Assembly: GCA_907163375.1 (NCBI GenBank) | Contig: CAJQUW010007902.1 | Coordinates: 54,874-118,873, forward strand | Direction of reading: 5' to 3' | DNA from: Prostheceraeus crozeri | Lineage: Eukaryota; Platyhelminthes; Polycladida; Euryleptidae | DNA length: 64,000 nucleotides | Shown: positions 51,473-60,984 of the stretch, piece after piece | Position numbering within the stretch: the first letter of the stretch is position 1 | Layout of the letters: the number at the start of each line of letters is the position of its first letter | The notes under the pieces: model-generated | What the model was told of the DNA's origin: nothing | Databases searched by the model: none | The model's input: the letters and a program-made list of their open reading frames with translations, nothing else | Program-made: the position numbers and the translations under genes

Positions 51473-52066
51473 TTAAGTTTTGTTTAATAAAGTTTTGCTT
51501 AAATTTTCGCTTAAAGTTTTTAGCTCTTCTAAAAAAATTTTGTTATTTTCTTCATTAGAAATTTTACCATCACTCGAAATTTTGCCATCCTGTTTATTCT
51601 TATCATCAACTTTTTCTGACTGTAATTGAAATGATATTTGATTTACTTCATTAGCTATTTGATCAAATTTTTCAATCTCATCTAACGTAATAACAGTATC
51701 ATCACATACTCTTTGAAAGTAGTAATGCAATTTATCATAGACTTCTTTAGTATGTAAATGCTTAGTTTTTAATGATTTTCGTTTCTTAGTTATTAAAGAT
51801 TTATCTAACATTGTAACAAGTGAAGTTGCAAAAACACCCGTACCTGTTAAAGCTGTAGCAACTACTGGAATTACTAAAACACCTGAAGATATAACAATTG
51901 TTAAAGCACCTAAACTTATTGTTAAGAATATGCCAATTCCTTGTGTTACATTCTTAACTTTAGTCCATCTCTTTCTTAATTTTTTATAATGCTCTAATCT
52001 TAATAATAATTGAGATTCCTTATCTTTCATATAACGTACTCTATCTTTGTGTTTTTCTTTATTCAT
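51473..52066 (-). CDS. Polinton membrane-associated protein with two hydrophobic segments, 197 aa
   Basis: Basic N-terminal coiled coil (about 1-40), two hydrophobic segments (about 41-62 and 63-86: GIFLTISLGALTIVISSGV and VIPVVATALTGTGVFATSL), then KKRKSLKTKHLHTKEVYDKL and a helical C-terminus (ITLDEIEKFDQIANEVNQIS). Probably inner-membrane or virion-associated; function unknown. The start codon overlaps the stop of the TIR-initiated small frame (ATGA at 52066-52063). The frame is whole. Confidence 0.65.
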   Translation of the reverse strand: MNKEKHKDRVRYMKDKESQLLLRLEHYKKLRKRWTKVKNVTQGIGIFLTISLGALTIVISSGVLVIPVVATALTGTGVFATSLVTMLDKSLITKKRKSLKTKHLHTKEVYDKLHYYFQRVCDDTVITLDEIEKFDQIANEVNQISFQLQSEKVDDKNKQDGKISSDGKISNEENNKIFLEELKTLSENLSKTLLNKT

Positions 52067-52152
52067 TTTTTCAATGTCATTAAAGTAGAACTACGTTCAT
52101 ATGATAACGAAGGATATATTCTTGCGGTTTCTTCCACTTTTGTTTCTTCCAT
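52063..52152 (-). CDS. Small TIR-initiated open frame, right (29 aa)
   Basis: The ATG lies inside the right terminal repeat. MEETKVEETARIYPSLS is shared with the left frame (one difference), and SYERSSTLMTLKK is specific. Its stop overlaps the ATG of the membrane-associated gene by ATGA, suggesting an upstream leader peptide or translational coupling. Confidence 0.35.
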   Translation of the reverse strand: MEETKVEETARIYPSLSYERSSTLMTLKK

Positions 52153-52654
52153 TTTTAAAGAAATATTTTTAGTCACATGATATATTTTAAAAACCTGAAA
52201 GATGGATAAAATTCATGAATTTGAAATTCTCAACTTTTATGATTTTCGGTGTCCTGGAACGGTCATGATTTAAGCGAGAAAATTGTAATTCTCAAATTTG
52301 AGATTCTTAACTTTTCTGATTTTCGGTGTCCTGGAACGGTCATGATTTTAAGGGTGAAAATTGTAATTCTCAAATTTGAGATTTTGAAAATTTTGAAAAA
52401 TTGGGTATTTTTAAAAACGCCCAAATTTATGAATTTAGGTCTTCATAACCTGAAAAGGGGTTCAAATTCATGAATTTATGTCGTTTTTAAAAATGCCATT
52501 TTTTGAAAAAATGGTACTTTTTGAATGGACTAAATTCATGTATTTAGGTCTTAATAACCTGAAAAAGGGTTCAAATTCATGAATTTATTTCGTTTTTAAA
52601 GATACTATTTTTTTGAATTTTATGGTGTCCTGGAACGTTCTTTTGCCCATTACT
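52103..52654 (-). repeat. Polinton right terminal inverted repeat (552 bp)
   Basis: Reverse complement of the left repeat with about two differences. The inner boundary is at the same distance, and both copies contain the small ATG-bearing leader (52152 on the minus strand). Confidence 0.95.
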
Positions 52655-52742
52655 CACACAATCTACCTTTCGGTGAATTTATTAATAGACAGATAACAAA
52701 TATATTTTTAGTTTGCAAATGTTGCATGTACACTTTCAGAGG

Positions 52743-52803
52743 ACCCTGGTTGTCTCCGCTTCGCTACGCCCAGCGAAGCGAAGCGGAGCCAACTAGGGTT
52801 CCT
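52743..52803. repeat. GC-rich palindrome just outside the Polinton
   Basis: CCTGGTTGTCTCCGCTTCGC, TACGCCC and AGCGAAGCGAAGCGGAGCC then CAACTAGGG: a strong hairpin with a CTCCGCTTCGCT/AGCGAAGC-GGAG stem. Word content (GCTTCGC, GCGAAGC) is like the units inside the element. Confidence 0.8.
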
Positions 52804-52829
52804 TGACACTTTACAAATATAGTCTTTGA

Positions 52830-53540
52830 TGCAGGGATGCTGAGTCCTATCATTTTGATAGGACTCCGACTGCGACTCCAAGTGGCAATTATGTAAAGCC
52901 TATTTTTTGAGAAAAACTGGCAACTTGCATCATAGATCATTATAGGCTTACCTGAGCCTATTTTATAGTGATCATCGCTTTGTATCAATTATCAATAATT
53001 TTCGATGAAAGTTCATCAAATGTCGCTTTCAGTTGGATGCATACGACTGGGTTCCTCCCATCTTGCTGATGTGTGCTTCACACGGTTTTTCTCCAGTCTT
53101 TACCAAGCAAGAAAATCCGCATCCTTCTCCAAAAAATATGAGTATACACTAAAAAATATACCGCTTTTAATATGCGCTTTAGAGGAGCCATCACACACGA
53201 TTAACTGTTTGGTAAGAGGTAATGTTGTCAAACAAACCAGTATTTCATTTTTGTCTCTGATGTAACCTTTGGTGCGTAGGTATGATCGAGAGTAGGAAGG
53301 CTTGTCTTCTCTACTAAATCAGCGAGTGAAACGATCTTTTTTTCACTATCACGGTTCATTCCCTCAACAATTACAAGCTTTGCATGCGCAACTATCTCTG
53401 TACTTTTGTTTGACGGAGAAAGTTAACATCAAGACAGTATACACGAGTACAAATAATTTGTTTCCATTATATTTCAGGTCTAGTTATACGCCGGAGTCCG
53501 ATCATTTGTAGGAATCCGACTCCGACTCCGCACCCCTGCT
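52830..53540. repeat. Dispersed repeat, copy 2
   Basis: It matches the repeat at 6450-6990 in the same orientation: ATCCTTCTCCAAAAAATATG, TTTGTCTCTGATGTAACC, AGGAAGGCTTGTCTTCTCTA, TTTGTTTGACGGAGAAAGTT and a GACTCCGACTCCG end at about 53540. A hairpin TCCTATCATTTTGATAGGA near 52837 and GGACTCCGACTGCGACTCC lie at its left side. This copy has an extra ~50 bp block near 53150-53200. Confidence 0.7.
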
Positions 53541-53544
53541 TTGA

Positions 53545-55654
53545 TGTTTCACTGACATTATGTTATTACTTTCATTTCCAGTACAGGTGAGGTAACATTT
53601 CAATATAGTGCATTTTCTGCTATGTTGTTGGCTCCGTGCCAGCTGAACGTAATTCGCAGCTATTGGACAGTATGCACACATCGGAACTTTGACCTTCAGA
53701 TCGGAATCTCTTATCTATCAGTACAATGAGCAAAAAAACAACAGATTTCTCCGCTTTTCCTCCTTTACAGTTCAGGCCACTTGCTGTCGAATGCTCTGAG
53801 TCGAATGCTTACCCAGAATTCTGTTTTGGCTGGCTCACAAATTGCCTGTAAGAAGCGCCTCGTAATCCCCAGGGATGTCCATGGGAGCTTTCTATTCCCG
53901 GACCCATCCCAGTCCACGGGAATTTTCAATTATCGACCCAGGGTGTTGAAGTTCCCTGTCCGAGTCGTACGATTAACATACATGTAAGTAATGCAGGTAG
54001 TGCATCTCTATTTTGGTTCTGGCCTCTTATGCGCACGCCATTGGATACAAACAAATTTTGAAGGCACTTTAAAGAGTGTCCGATGCATATAAACTCATAC
54101 ATCATGACAATGATATGAAGTCATTACATAAAAATGAGCAACTGCTGAGATATCTAACTAAGAAATATTGCAAGAACTAAATACATAGTTTGATGCACAT
54201 GAAATCCCAAATCTCTATATCTCAATACGCCACACATAAATAGAACACAGCATCTTGTGTTCAACCGCACTGAAGCCTATCCGGCCTAACTCGATGTCTT
54301 TCAGATCGACGAAACGTTGGAGGTTCCTTTTCAGATTTGCTATTAATCTTGCAAATTAGTTAGTTGTTGTTCGACTGAATTTAGAACATCCGCTAAAGCT
54401 CGATCTTGGGCAATCGGTGTAATATCGGATCGGTGTACCAAACGCCTTCTTCCGTCAACGTAAGTATTAGGACAACATGGTCTAGTGATCTGTGAAGGTA
54501 CCGGAGGTTTGTTCTCAACCCAAACCAATACTGGAACTCGGTTCTCCATTGGCTTGAACTTGGTACATACAACCGAAAGTCGAGTATGCGGTGAAAAAAC
54601 AATTAAGTTTGCTTGCACAGCGCCAGAGGAAGTAAACGTGATGTTACTAAATAAGCAGAATGAATTATTGACATTTTCATGTAAAAAATACATTGAAGCA
54701 CACAGTTCACAAAATAAAGGACAACTAACTGAAACTTATATAATAGTTTTGAACAACACTTTTTTCTTCTATGTAGACTTATTTCAGCTCCTCAGTTAGT
54801 ACACTTCTGAACCTTAGACTACATATATTATATTATGGTCATCGCCAAAATTCGTCAAAAAATGATATGAAATTTTTCGTTGGTGCAGCCAATTCGTGCT
54901 TTGACCCATATCCACCTTTTCTCGGAGGCGAAGTCGCAACTCAGCATCTTGTTGCGCCAAAGTTAATTCAGAATGCTCTTCGGTGATGGACACAAAGACG
55001 TTCTCTATTCAAACGAACATTCCTTGCTGTACCTCGCGAACGATTGACAGTTCCATGATCTCGGTTTGGGACTCCAGCCATGTCTACACAATCTTTAAGA
55101 TCTCATTAAGGTATTTTGCAGCAAAAATCATTTGCTTGTCAACCAAGGAGATGCCGTTTTCTGGCATATTTGCAGAAAAATCAAACGGCAAACGGAACTT
55201 AATTGGTTTTTATCGAGATATCTATCAATGAATTGCGAATACTATTCATGAGTTGAGATATGTAACAGAAAGTTTCTCTTTCGTCAATTATTAAACACTA
55301 AAAACAAGAAAGTGCATACTGATGAGATTCACGACATCAGAAATTAGCCATTGAATGTTTGAATTGTAGAATTATTCTTGATTTGAGCATTTTCAACACT
55401 AAATTAAGCGATTTGATGCATGAACAGGAAAAGGTGTCTAAGAGAATATATAGATAACGTAACTGAGGAAATCGAATTTATTAAGTATAATGCATGTTTG
55501 ATTTGTAGATGACAGATAGATTTTGTATACCAAAGTAAAATCGTCTCAGCAAAACATAGCTACTGCTTAAATTGATTGGCTTAGCAGGTCTACTATTTAG
55601 ACTGTTTTTGATGTATCATTGTCCTTCAGGATTCACCAAACTTGCTGGATCTTT
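53545..55654. other. No recognisable gene; one unassigned 116-codon frame
   Basis: Minus-strand frame 54693-54343 (PVLVWVENKPPVPSQITRPC in its middle) has no domain that I recognise. The overlapping plus frame 54485-54799 is likewise unsupported. Near 54305-54330 TCAGATCGACGAAACGTTGG has the GACGAAACG word common at PLE ends, without a hammerhead core. Confidence 0.35.
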
Positions 55655-56530
55655 GCTATAATAATAATAATAGTGTATATTGAAGTAAATGAAAATCATA
55701 ATGTACACATAGAAATAGAACAGTCATCGCAGCATGTAGACATGTGCATATACATTGATATGAATACAATTATCATTTGAAGTCAGAAGTCAAGGTAGCT
55801 TTTTGGAAAAATCACTGTTCAGCAATCTCGCAACATGCGGAAAGAAGGAGTATCTTCTCTTATGGAAACGATATAGGGCAGTAAGAAAATGTCCCGAATA
55901 CTGCATGCGTTTTGGTAAGTATTTGTTTAGAAGGTGGGCCTTGTTTATCAAAATCTTCTTGAACAGTTTTTTACTTATATCTACCCTTCTGCTTTCAATC
56001 GAAGGAATATGATAGGTAAAAGTATTGTTCATTATCTTAAATGCGCGTTTCTGTATTCGCTCAAGCTTTGCTGACAAAGTCCTAGGTAGTCCAACAAATA
56101 ATGGGCACGCGTATTCAATCCGAGACAAAATTACTGTATTATACATTTGTTGGAGTTCACCATTTGAAACCAGCTTCTTCGACTTTAGTAAGATGTATAA
56201 ACGTCGGTTGCATGTTTTCACGATATTATCAACGTGATCTGTCCAACGTGATCAGTCAGCAGATTGTTGAATGTTACACCAAGAATATTCATCTTATCTG
56301 TTTTGGGAATATCAAACGTAAGATTTCGCAGTGTTTCATTCCCTTCAAGACACACCATTATACTCGACTTCTTCTTGTTTAATTCCAAGTCGCTATTTCT
56401 GCACCAGTTCACCATGCATTTGATCTCGTTATTTATTTCATGCTGTACTTCCATTTCAGTCGATCTCTTCAAAAGTGGTATTACAACATGTGTATCATCT
56501 GCATACTGAATTTGCATATTTGACAAACTT
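55655..56530 (-). mobile_element. LINE-4: CR1/L2-like 3' fragment
   Basis: Minus strand: MQIQYADDTHVVIPLL (catalytic YADD), LELNKKKSSIMVCLEG, MNILGVTFNN, then in another phase MKTCNRRLYILLKSKKLVSN, NTVILSRIEYACPLFVGLPR and RIQKRAFKIMNNTF (C-terminal ORF2 tail). An ATAATAATAATAATAG run at 55660-55676 on the plus strand is the ATT-type 3' tail, as in LINE-1. The 5' end is truncated just upstream of the YADD box. One change of phase lies at about 56220. Confidence 0.85.
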
Positions 56531-56564
56531 TTATTTTACTGATGTCATGCACAAAAACATTGAA

Positions 56565-57335
56565 AATGAGAATGAGAGGTCTATACGTTACAATGTCCTG
56601 ATATCTACCAAAACTAAAAGGATTTCCTCGAAGCTAATTCATTCTCAGGACTTTTCTAGGATTTCACGGGACTTCAATTCAGATTTTTTTAATGTAAATC
56701 GGCTGACAAAAATATACAGAAGAAAAATACGCCGCGTATTTGGAAGCTTGTGCTATAAATATCTACAAAAGTTAATTGTTGTCTAAGTGGCAACCGATGT
56801 CCGTTTGACGTTGCCTCAAAATTGTGACCCGCTGAGGGTTGGGACAATGTTGAGAGGATGTTTGATTGCATTGTCACAGTGAAGCCCTACTGGATGCAAT
56901 TCAATTAGAGATTTTGGAAGATAATATGTAAATAATGATGCAGCTTAGTCATTAATACATACCTGTATTGAACAGAATAAATACAGCACCTGTACGTATA
57001 ACTAAAAAGTATAAAAATTCCATGCGGCATGATTATTTGTCCATTTTTTATTTGCAATGTATCATGCAGGTGATAGTATTACTTATAAATCTTTTGTGAG
57101 TAGTGTTTGAAAGTTGTTGTCATAGACAAAAGAAAAATAATAAATCTCCATTGTCTGTAGAATGCTGTTTAGCCGTCCAATGATGATACGCAATCGATAC
57201 AGAGGAAAGTGAGTGACCGATGTTCCCTAATGCACTGAGATCCGCAATGCGTTTCATTGACATTGACACTTGTTCACACACATCTGATCCGCCGATGTGC
57301 CCTGTGTCGAGCTTCACTCCTGCTTTTTCGCTAAA
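56565..57335. other. No recognisable gene
   Basis: Short frames only. The CATTGTC word at 56870 and the region to 57300 show no domain signal. Confidence 0.35.
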
Positions 57336-57449
57336 ATGATGCCAAAATCATGCGTTGCATATCATGGATGCACATTAAATGCAAAGAATAACCAAGAGAA
57401 GTCCTTTAATTTATTTCCTTCTGATGAAACCATCAAACCTGAAGTTGTA
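57336..57449 (+). CDS. Possible THAP-type zinc-finger exon (host gene or transposase)
   Basis: From the ATG at 57336 (or 57339): MPKSCVAYHGCTLNAKN, then NQEKSFNLFPSDETIKPEVV. The C-x(4-5)-C pair, the SFxxFP segment and the position at a protein N-terminus fit a THAP domain (DNA-binding C2CH finger), of which only the first third is present. GTAG-GTAGAAA near 57450 could be a splice donor. No continuing exon with the C-terminal CxxH was found nearby. Confidence 0.4.
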
Positions 57450-60400
57450 GGTAGAAAATTCCTAATATCACAATGACAAAACTTTTCAAATAAGATTCCA
57501 ATAATTTAACTTTGATTACCCAATTATGTGCAATCACAAATAGCGAGATTATCTACTGTCATCGAAAAACGACCGAAAAACGACCTTTAAATTTTTGTCG
57601 AACTAAAGTGCATGATCTACCCGAGCTAATTTTCTGATTCCTTGTTTTGCTGTTTACTTGGTTTGGTCATCAAATAAGTAAACTAAATGAATAAGTGAAA
57701 TAAGTTCTGATTCTAATGAGATTGATCGCATCAAACAGATATGAATCATTTAGAAAAATAGAATGAAAGATTGAAACGTCGACTTGGGATCCTATGTTGA
57801 GGCCAGACTGTGCACATAGTTCACAGACACAGATCAGAGAGGCAATTTGCATCCGCTCAAGATTTGGTGCGTGTCCTCGAAACGAAATTCAATATTTCTC
57901 CGGATCATGCCGTCGATCCAAATGAACGGCTCTCTGAATCCTCAACTAATGAAGGACTTGTTGCAATAAAAACTCCAAAAACACACAACAGCGATCAAAG
58001 AATTGTTTGTGCTATTTATCATCGAAATACAAGTGCCAATCGATCTGCAGATTTTTACATTTGTCAGCGCTCTTGCTATCCGCTCTAAGTGTGCGAATGA
58101 GGATTGTCTCCCTGGTTTCACTGAACAAGCTCTGAATGAAAACCGAGCGAGGCATGCAAAGCGCAAAAAGAACGAGGTCCATAGACAATAACAGCAAATA
58201 TCGAATTAGTGCTTTAATCGTGGATAGCTTGTCTCATAAAAGTCATTTTAGTGGTGTTAAAAGTATAGAAATAATTTTGAATATGTTGTCTTTGGATTTT
58301 ACTAGTTAAAGTTCCCATTTAACAACTAGGTAGGTGAAAATTAGATACTGTATTTAAACAATTGTGACAAAATACGCAAACGCAACATTACAGGCCTATG
58401 CGCTATTGAATATAACATATAAGTGTGACTTACATGCATTTGGATGTAACTCAATGTAGTTATATACATATTTTTTCCATTTCTGAAAGTTTGATCCAGT
58501 ACTAATTAATTTTTACATTTAACGTAGCAAATTAAAATTCTTTATTTACTTCTATGAAATGGGGACAATCTTCTTTTTTTTCTGTGTATAATTCGTTACA
58601 TAAAAAATACGCAGTTGAATTGTAATAAAGAAAATTGCATGACGCGAACTTTCTCCGTAGATCTCGAAGTAGAGTCATTAGAAAGCGGAGTATGTTGCTT
58701 CGATTGGCTTGTAACTGTTTCTGTACTGTACGTTTCAGCGTTTCTAACGTTTGATCCAGATATGCGATTGGCTTCATGTTTAGACACATTGTAATTCAGA
58801 GCGCGAGGATCAATTGAACTGTTCATTTCATCGATCAAATATCAATAGAAGAAAATCAGTTAAGCGATAGAATCTGACAAGTTCTCTCTACAAAGCCGAC
58901 TAAATGTTTCCATGTAGAGATGCAATCGATGATATGAATAGAAAATGTTTCTCACACGTTTATGAGACATGCATTATAAAGATGAAATCAATCGGACTAT
59001 TCTTTCAAAAGTTACAAGGCTTTCAGTCTAGCAGCAGATTCAGTGTTATGACTGGAATTCTAATTTTGACTGCGTTTATCCTCCATCGAAAATAAAACTT
59101 TCCAACAAAATAAAGGTGCTTTAATTTTTTCCATCACATGCTCAGCAATTTGAACAATAAGTCGAAGAGGTGACTAGAATTTCTGCCTTCCTAATTCACT
59201 TGAACCTACAGTTTTATCCTTGAGGACCCTCAGGTGAAGCTACTTATCAAATGAAGTAAAGTGAATCTCACTGGCATTTGACATTTTGAACATATTTTGT
59301 TTGTCGTGCTAATGCTTACTTACTTTTGAAACGTTCATTGAATCCAGTTGATGATGAATTCATATTCATACCGATGATTTTGAAACTAAATTGAGTCACA
59401 GGTAAGTAATAAATAAGTCTTCTGTGATCATTTCTTATTGTGATATTTGAAAGCAATTTTCATATAACGCAATGATATGAAATCTGAAGGAATTTTGGCA
59501 ATCGAAGTACTTTGCTGGAACTCAAATTAATCCGCAAGCGACGCACGACTTTTTTTACTACCTCTGTAAGGTATTAGGAATTCCTTTTTGCCCACCTAAT
59601 AGGTTCCTCTATGTACCGGCGATTTCGTATTAATCACACTTCTAGCAAACCGAAGCAGATAAACAAAATATTTAATTCTGTGACAACACCATAGAAATCC
59701 AACTTTCCCCTTTGTTCAATGCTGAGGCACTAGAATGGACACAGCCACTTGCTGACGACAATTTCAGTTGTTCGGTCAGGTATCAATCTTAGCTAATGTT
59801 GTAGTCCGGCAGCCAGAGCGAGTTTCTGTATGGAAAGAGTTCGACAATGAGACTTTCACAGAGTGGTGATGTACACACTATGCCTACATAGAATCTTCGC
59901 GTTTGCCGAGGTCTAGTTAGTTCTTCTTCTCAGACCGGATCAGAAAATTGCACATTTAAATCCAATGAGACACATATATTGCAGGTTTTGGCGAAAACGA
60001 AATATTCTATGCTTTCTCTCAACAACTGAGAACTATCAAGTCGACAGCCATAATTGCATGCGATGTATGCACGTTCAACATGGATAGCGTGGGTCAACAT
60101 GTTGTGTTTGATGATAGTAGGTGGCTTGCCAAATATTGATGTGTGTAGCCTCTTAGACATATTGTTCCTGAACATGACAAGATATGGCACAAACACAATG
60201 GAAGGTGAACGAAGGTTCAAAACAATATAATTAGCAATTGCATATCTATATTCTCTCACAGTGACTGCTGATTGTTTACCTTAATTGTTTTATATACTTT
60301 AGCGGGAATGAGAAAAAATGTTGAAGAAGTTTGAAAAAGAACTACTGTACTTGTTTGAATAAAACTTGAATTTTCGCACTCTATACATCGCAAGGATTCT

Positions 60401-60480
60401 GAAGATTTCAAACATGATCATTTTTGATGAAATAGTGAGAATATAGCAATTTCAGCCAAAGGAGTCAGCCAAAAATATAT
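57450..60480. other. No recognisable gene
   Basis: The frames at 57810-58088 (92 codons, plus), 58532-58838 (minus) and 59930-60259 (109 codons, minus) lack domains that I recognise. The 109-codon frame has a basic N-terminal half (MSKRLHTSIFGKPPTIIKHN); it is unsupported as a gene. If a THAP gene is present, later exons would be in this stretch, but I cannot see them. Confidence 0.35.
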
Positions 60481-60490
60481 ACATACGACG

Positions 60491-60529
60491 GGTCGACCGG
60501 TTTCAGCACTCAGTGCCTTTATCAAGACC
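60491..60529 (-). ncRNA. Hammerhead-like motif, PLE remnant
   Basis: Minus strand: GGUC, UUGAUAA (consensus CUGAUGA), AGGCACU-GAG-UGCU as a good stem II, GAAA, C-CG-G as a short stem III, GUC and GACC. Stem I is GGUC/GACC. Two of seven core bases differ. No PLE coding sequence lies beside it, so it looks like a solo end. Confidence 0.5.
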
Positions 60530-60984
60530 TAAAAGTAAATTGAAGTCTTCTAGAAGCCACAAGTCTGTCTTATCATTATCCCCAGATACGGCGCAACGGA
60601 GAGGGACAAGGGAGAGCAGCCATGTTTTAAAGTAGCTTATGGTGCTTTATAAGGATTTTCCCATGTCCCTTTAGTTAGTTTAATGCATCATTGCACATAC
60701 CTCAATGAAGAAATGTCTGGTCCTATATATTTCCTATACACGTACATTTTGTTCCAGATTGAATTTCATATGATTTCTTCTACTTTTACCTTTAACATCA
60801 GAATGGAATCTATCATTCATTTTGTTCCACCCCAATATTGATATTATAAGATTAAGTTGACAGCTCATTTCCAAAAATTCCAGTGAAATTCATTTACCAA
60901 TGAGTATATTTAAGTCGGCAACCTCAACGCGAAACTCCTACTGAGCAATAATAAAAAGTCATAAGAATATCATTTTGAACACCG

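Larger units (their letters stand above)
35384..52660. mobile_element. Polinton/Maverick, 17,265 bp, with terminal inverted repeats and CACACA target duplication
   Basis: The body is 35390-52654. Ends are AG...CT, flanked by the 6 bp duplication CACACA at 35384-35389 and 52655-52660, exactly as expected of the family. Terminal inverted repeats are 552 bp each, with about two differences seen, so the insertion is recent. Parts: protease, integrase, PLA2-like domain, major capsid, penton, packaging ATPase, protein-primed DNA polymerase B and at least seven further genes. The set is complete for a capsid-coding Polinton, but it is broken: roughly ten breaks in total, most of them in the polymerase. 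GC-rich hairpin units are dispersed through it. Confidence 0.95.

Noticed and set aside
54300-54335. Possible PLE end with GACGAAACGTT
   Set aside because: Only the GACGAAACG word is shared with PLE ends; no core box, paired stems or coding sequence nearby.
54343-54693. 116-codon minus-strand frame as a host or retroelement gene
   Set aside because: No motif recognised and no supporting neighbour; left unassigned.
59930-60259. 109-codon minus-strand frame as a gene
   Set aside because: No motif, no clear start context, no neighbouring exon signal.
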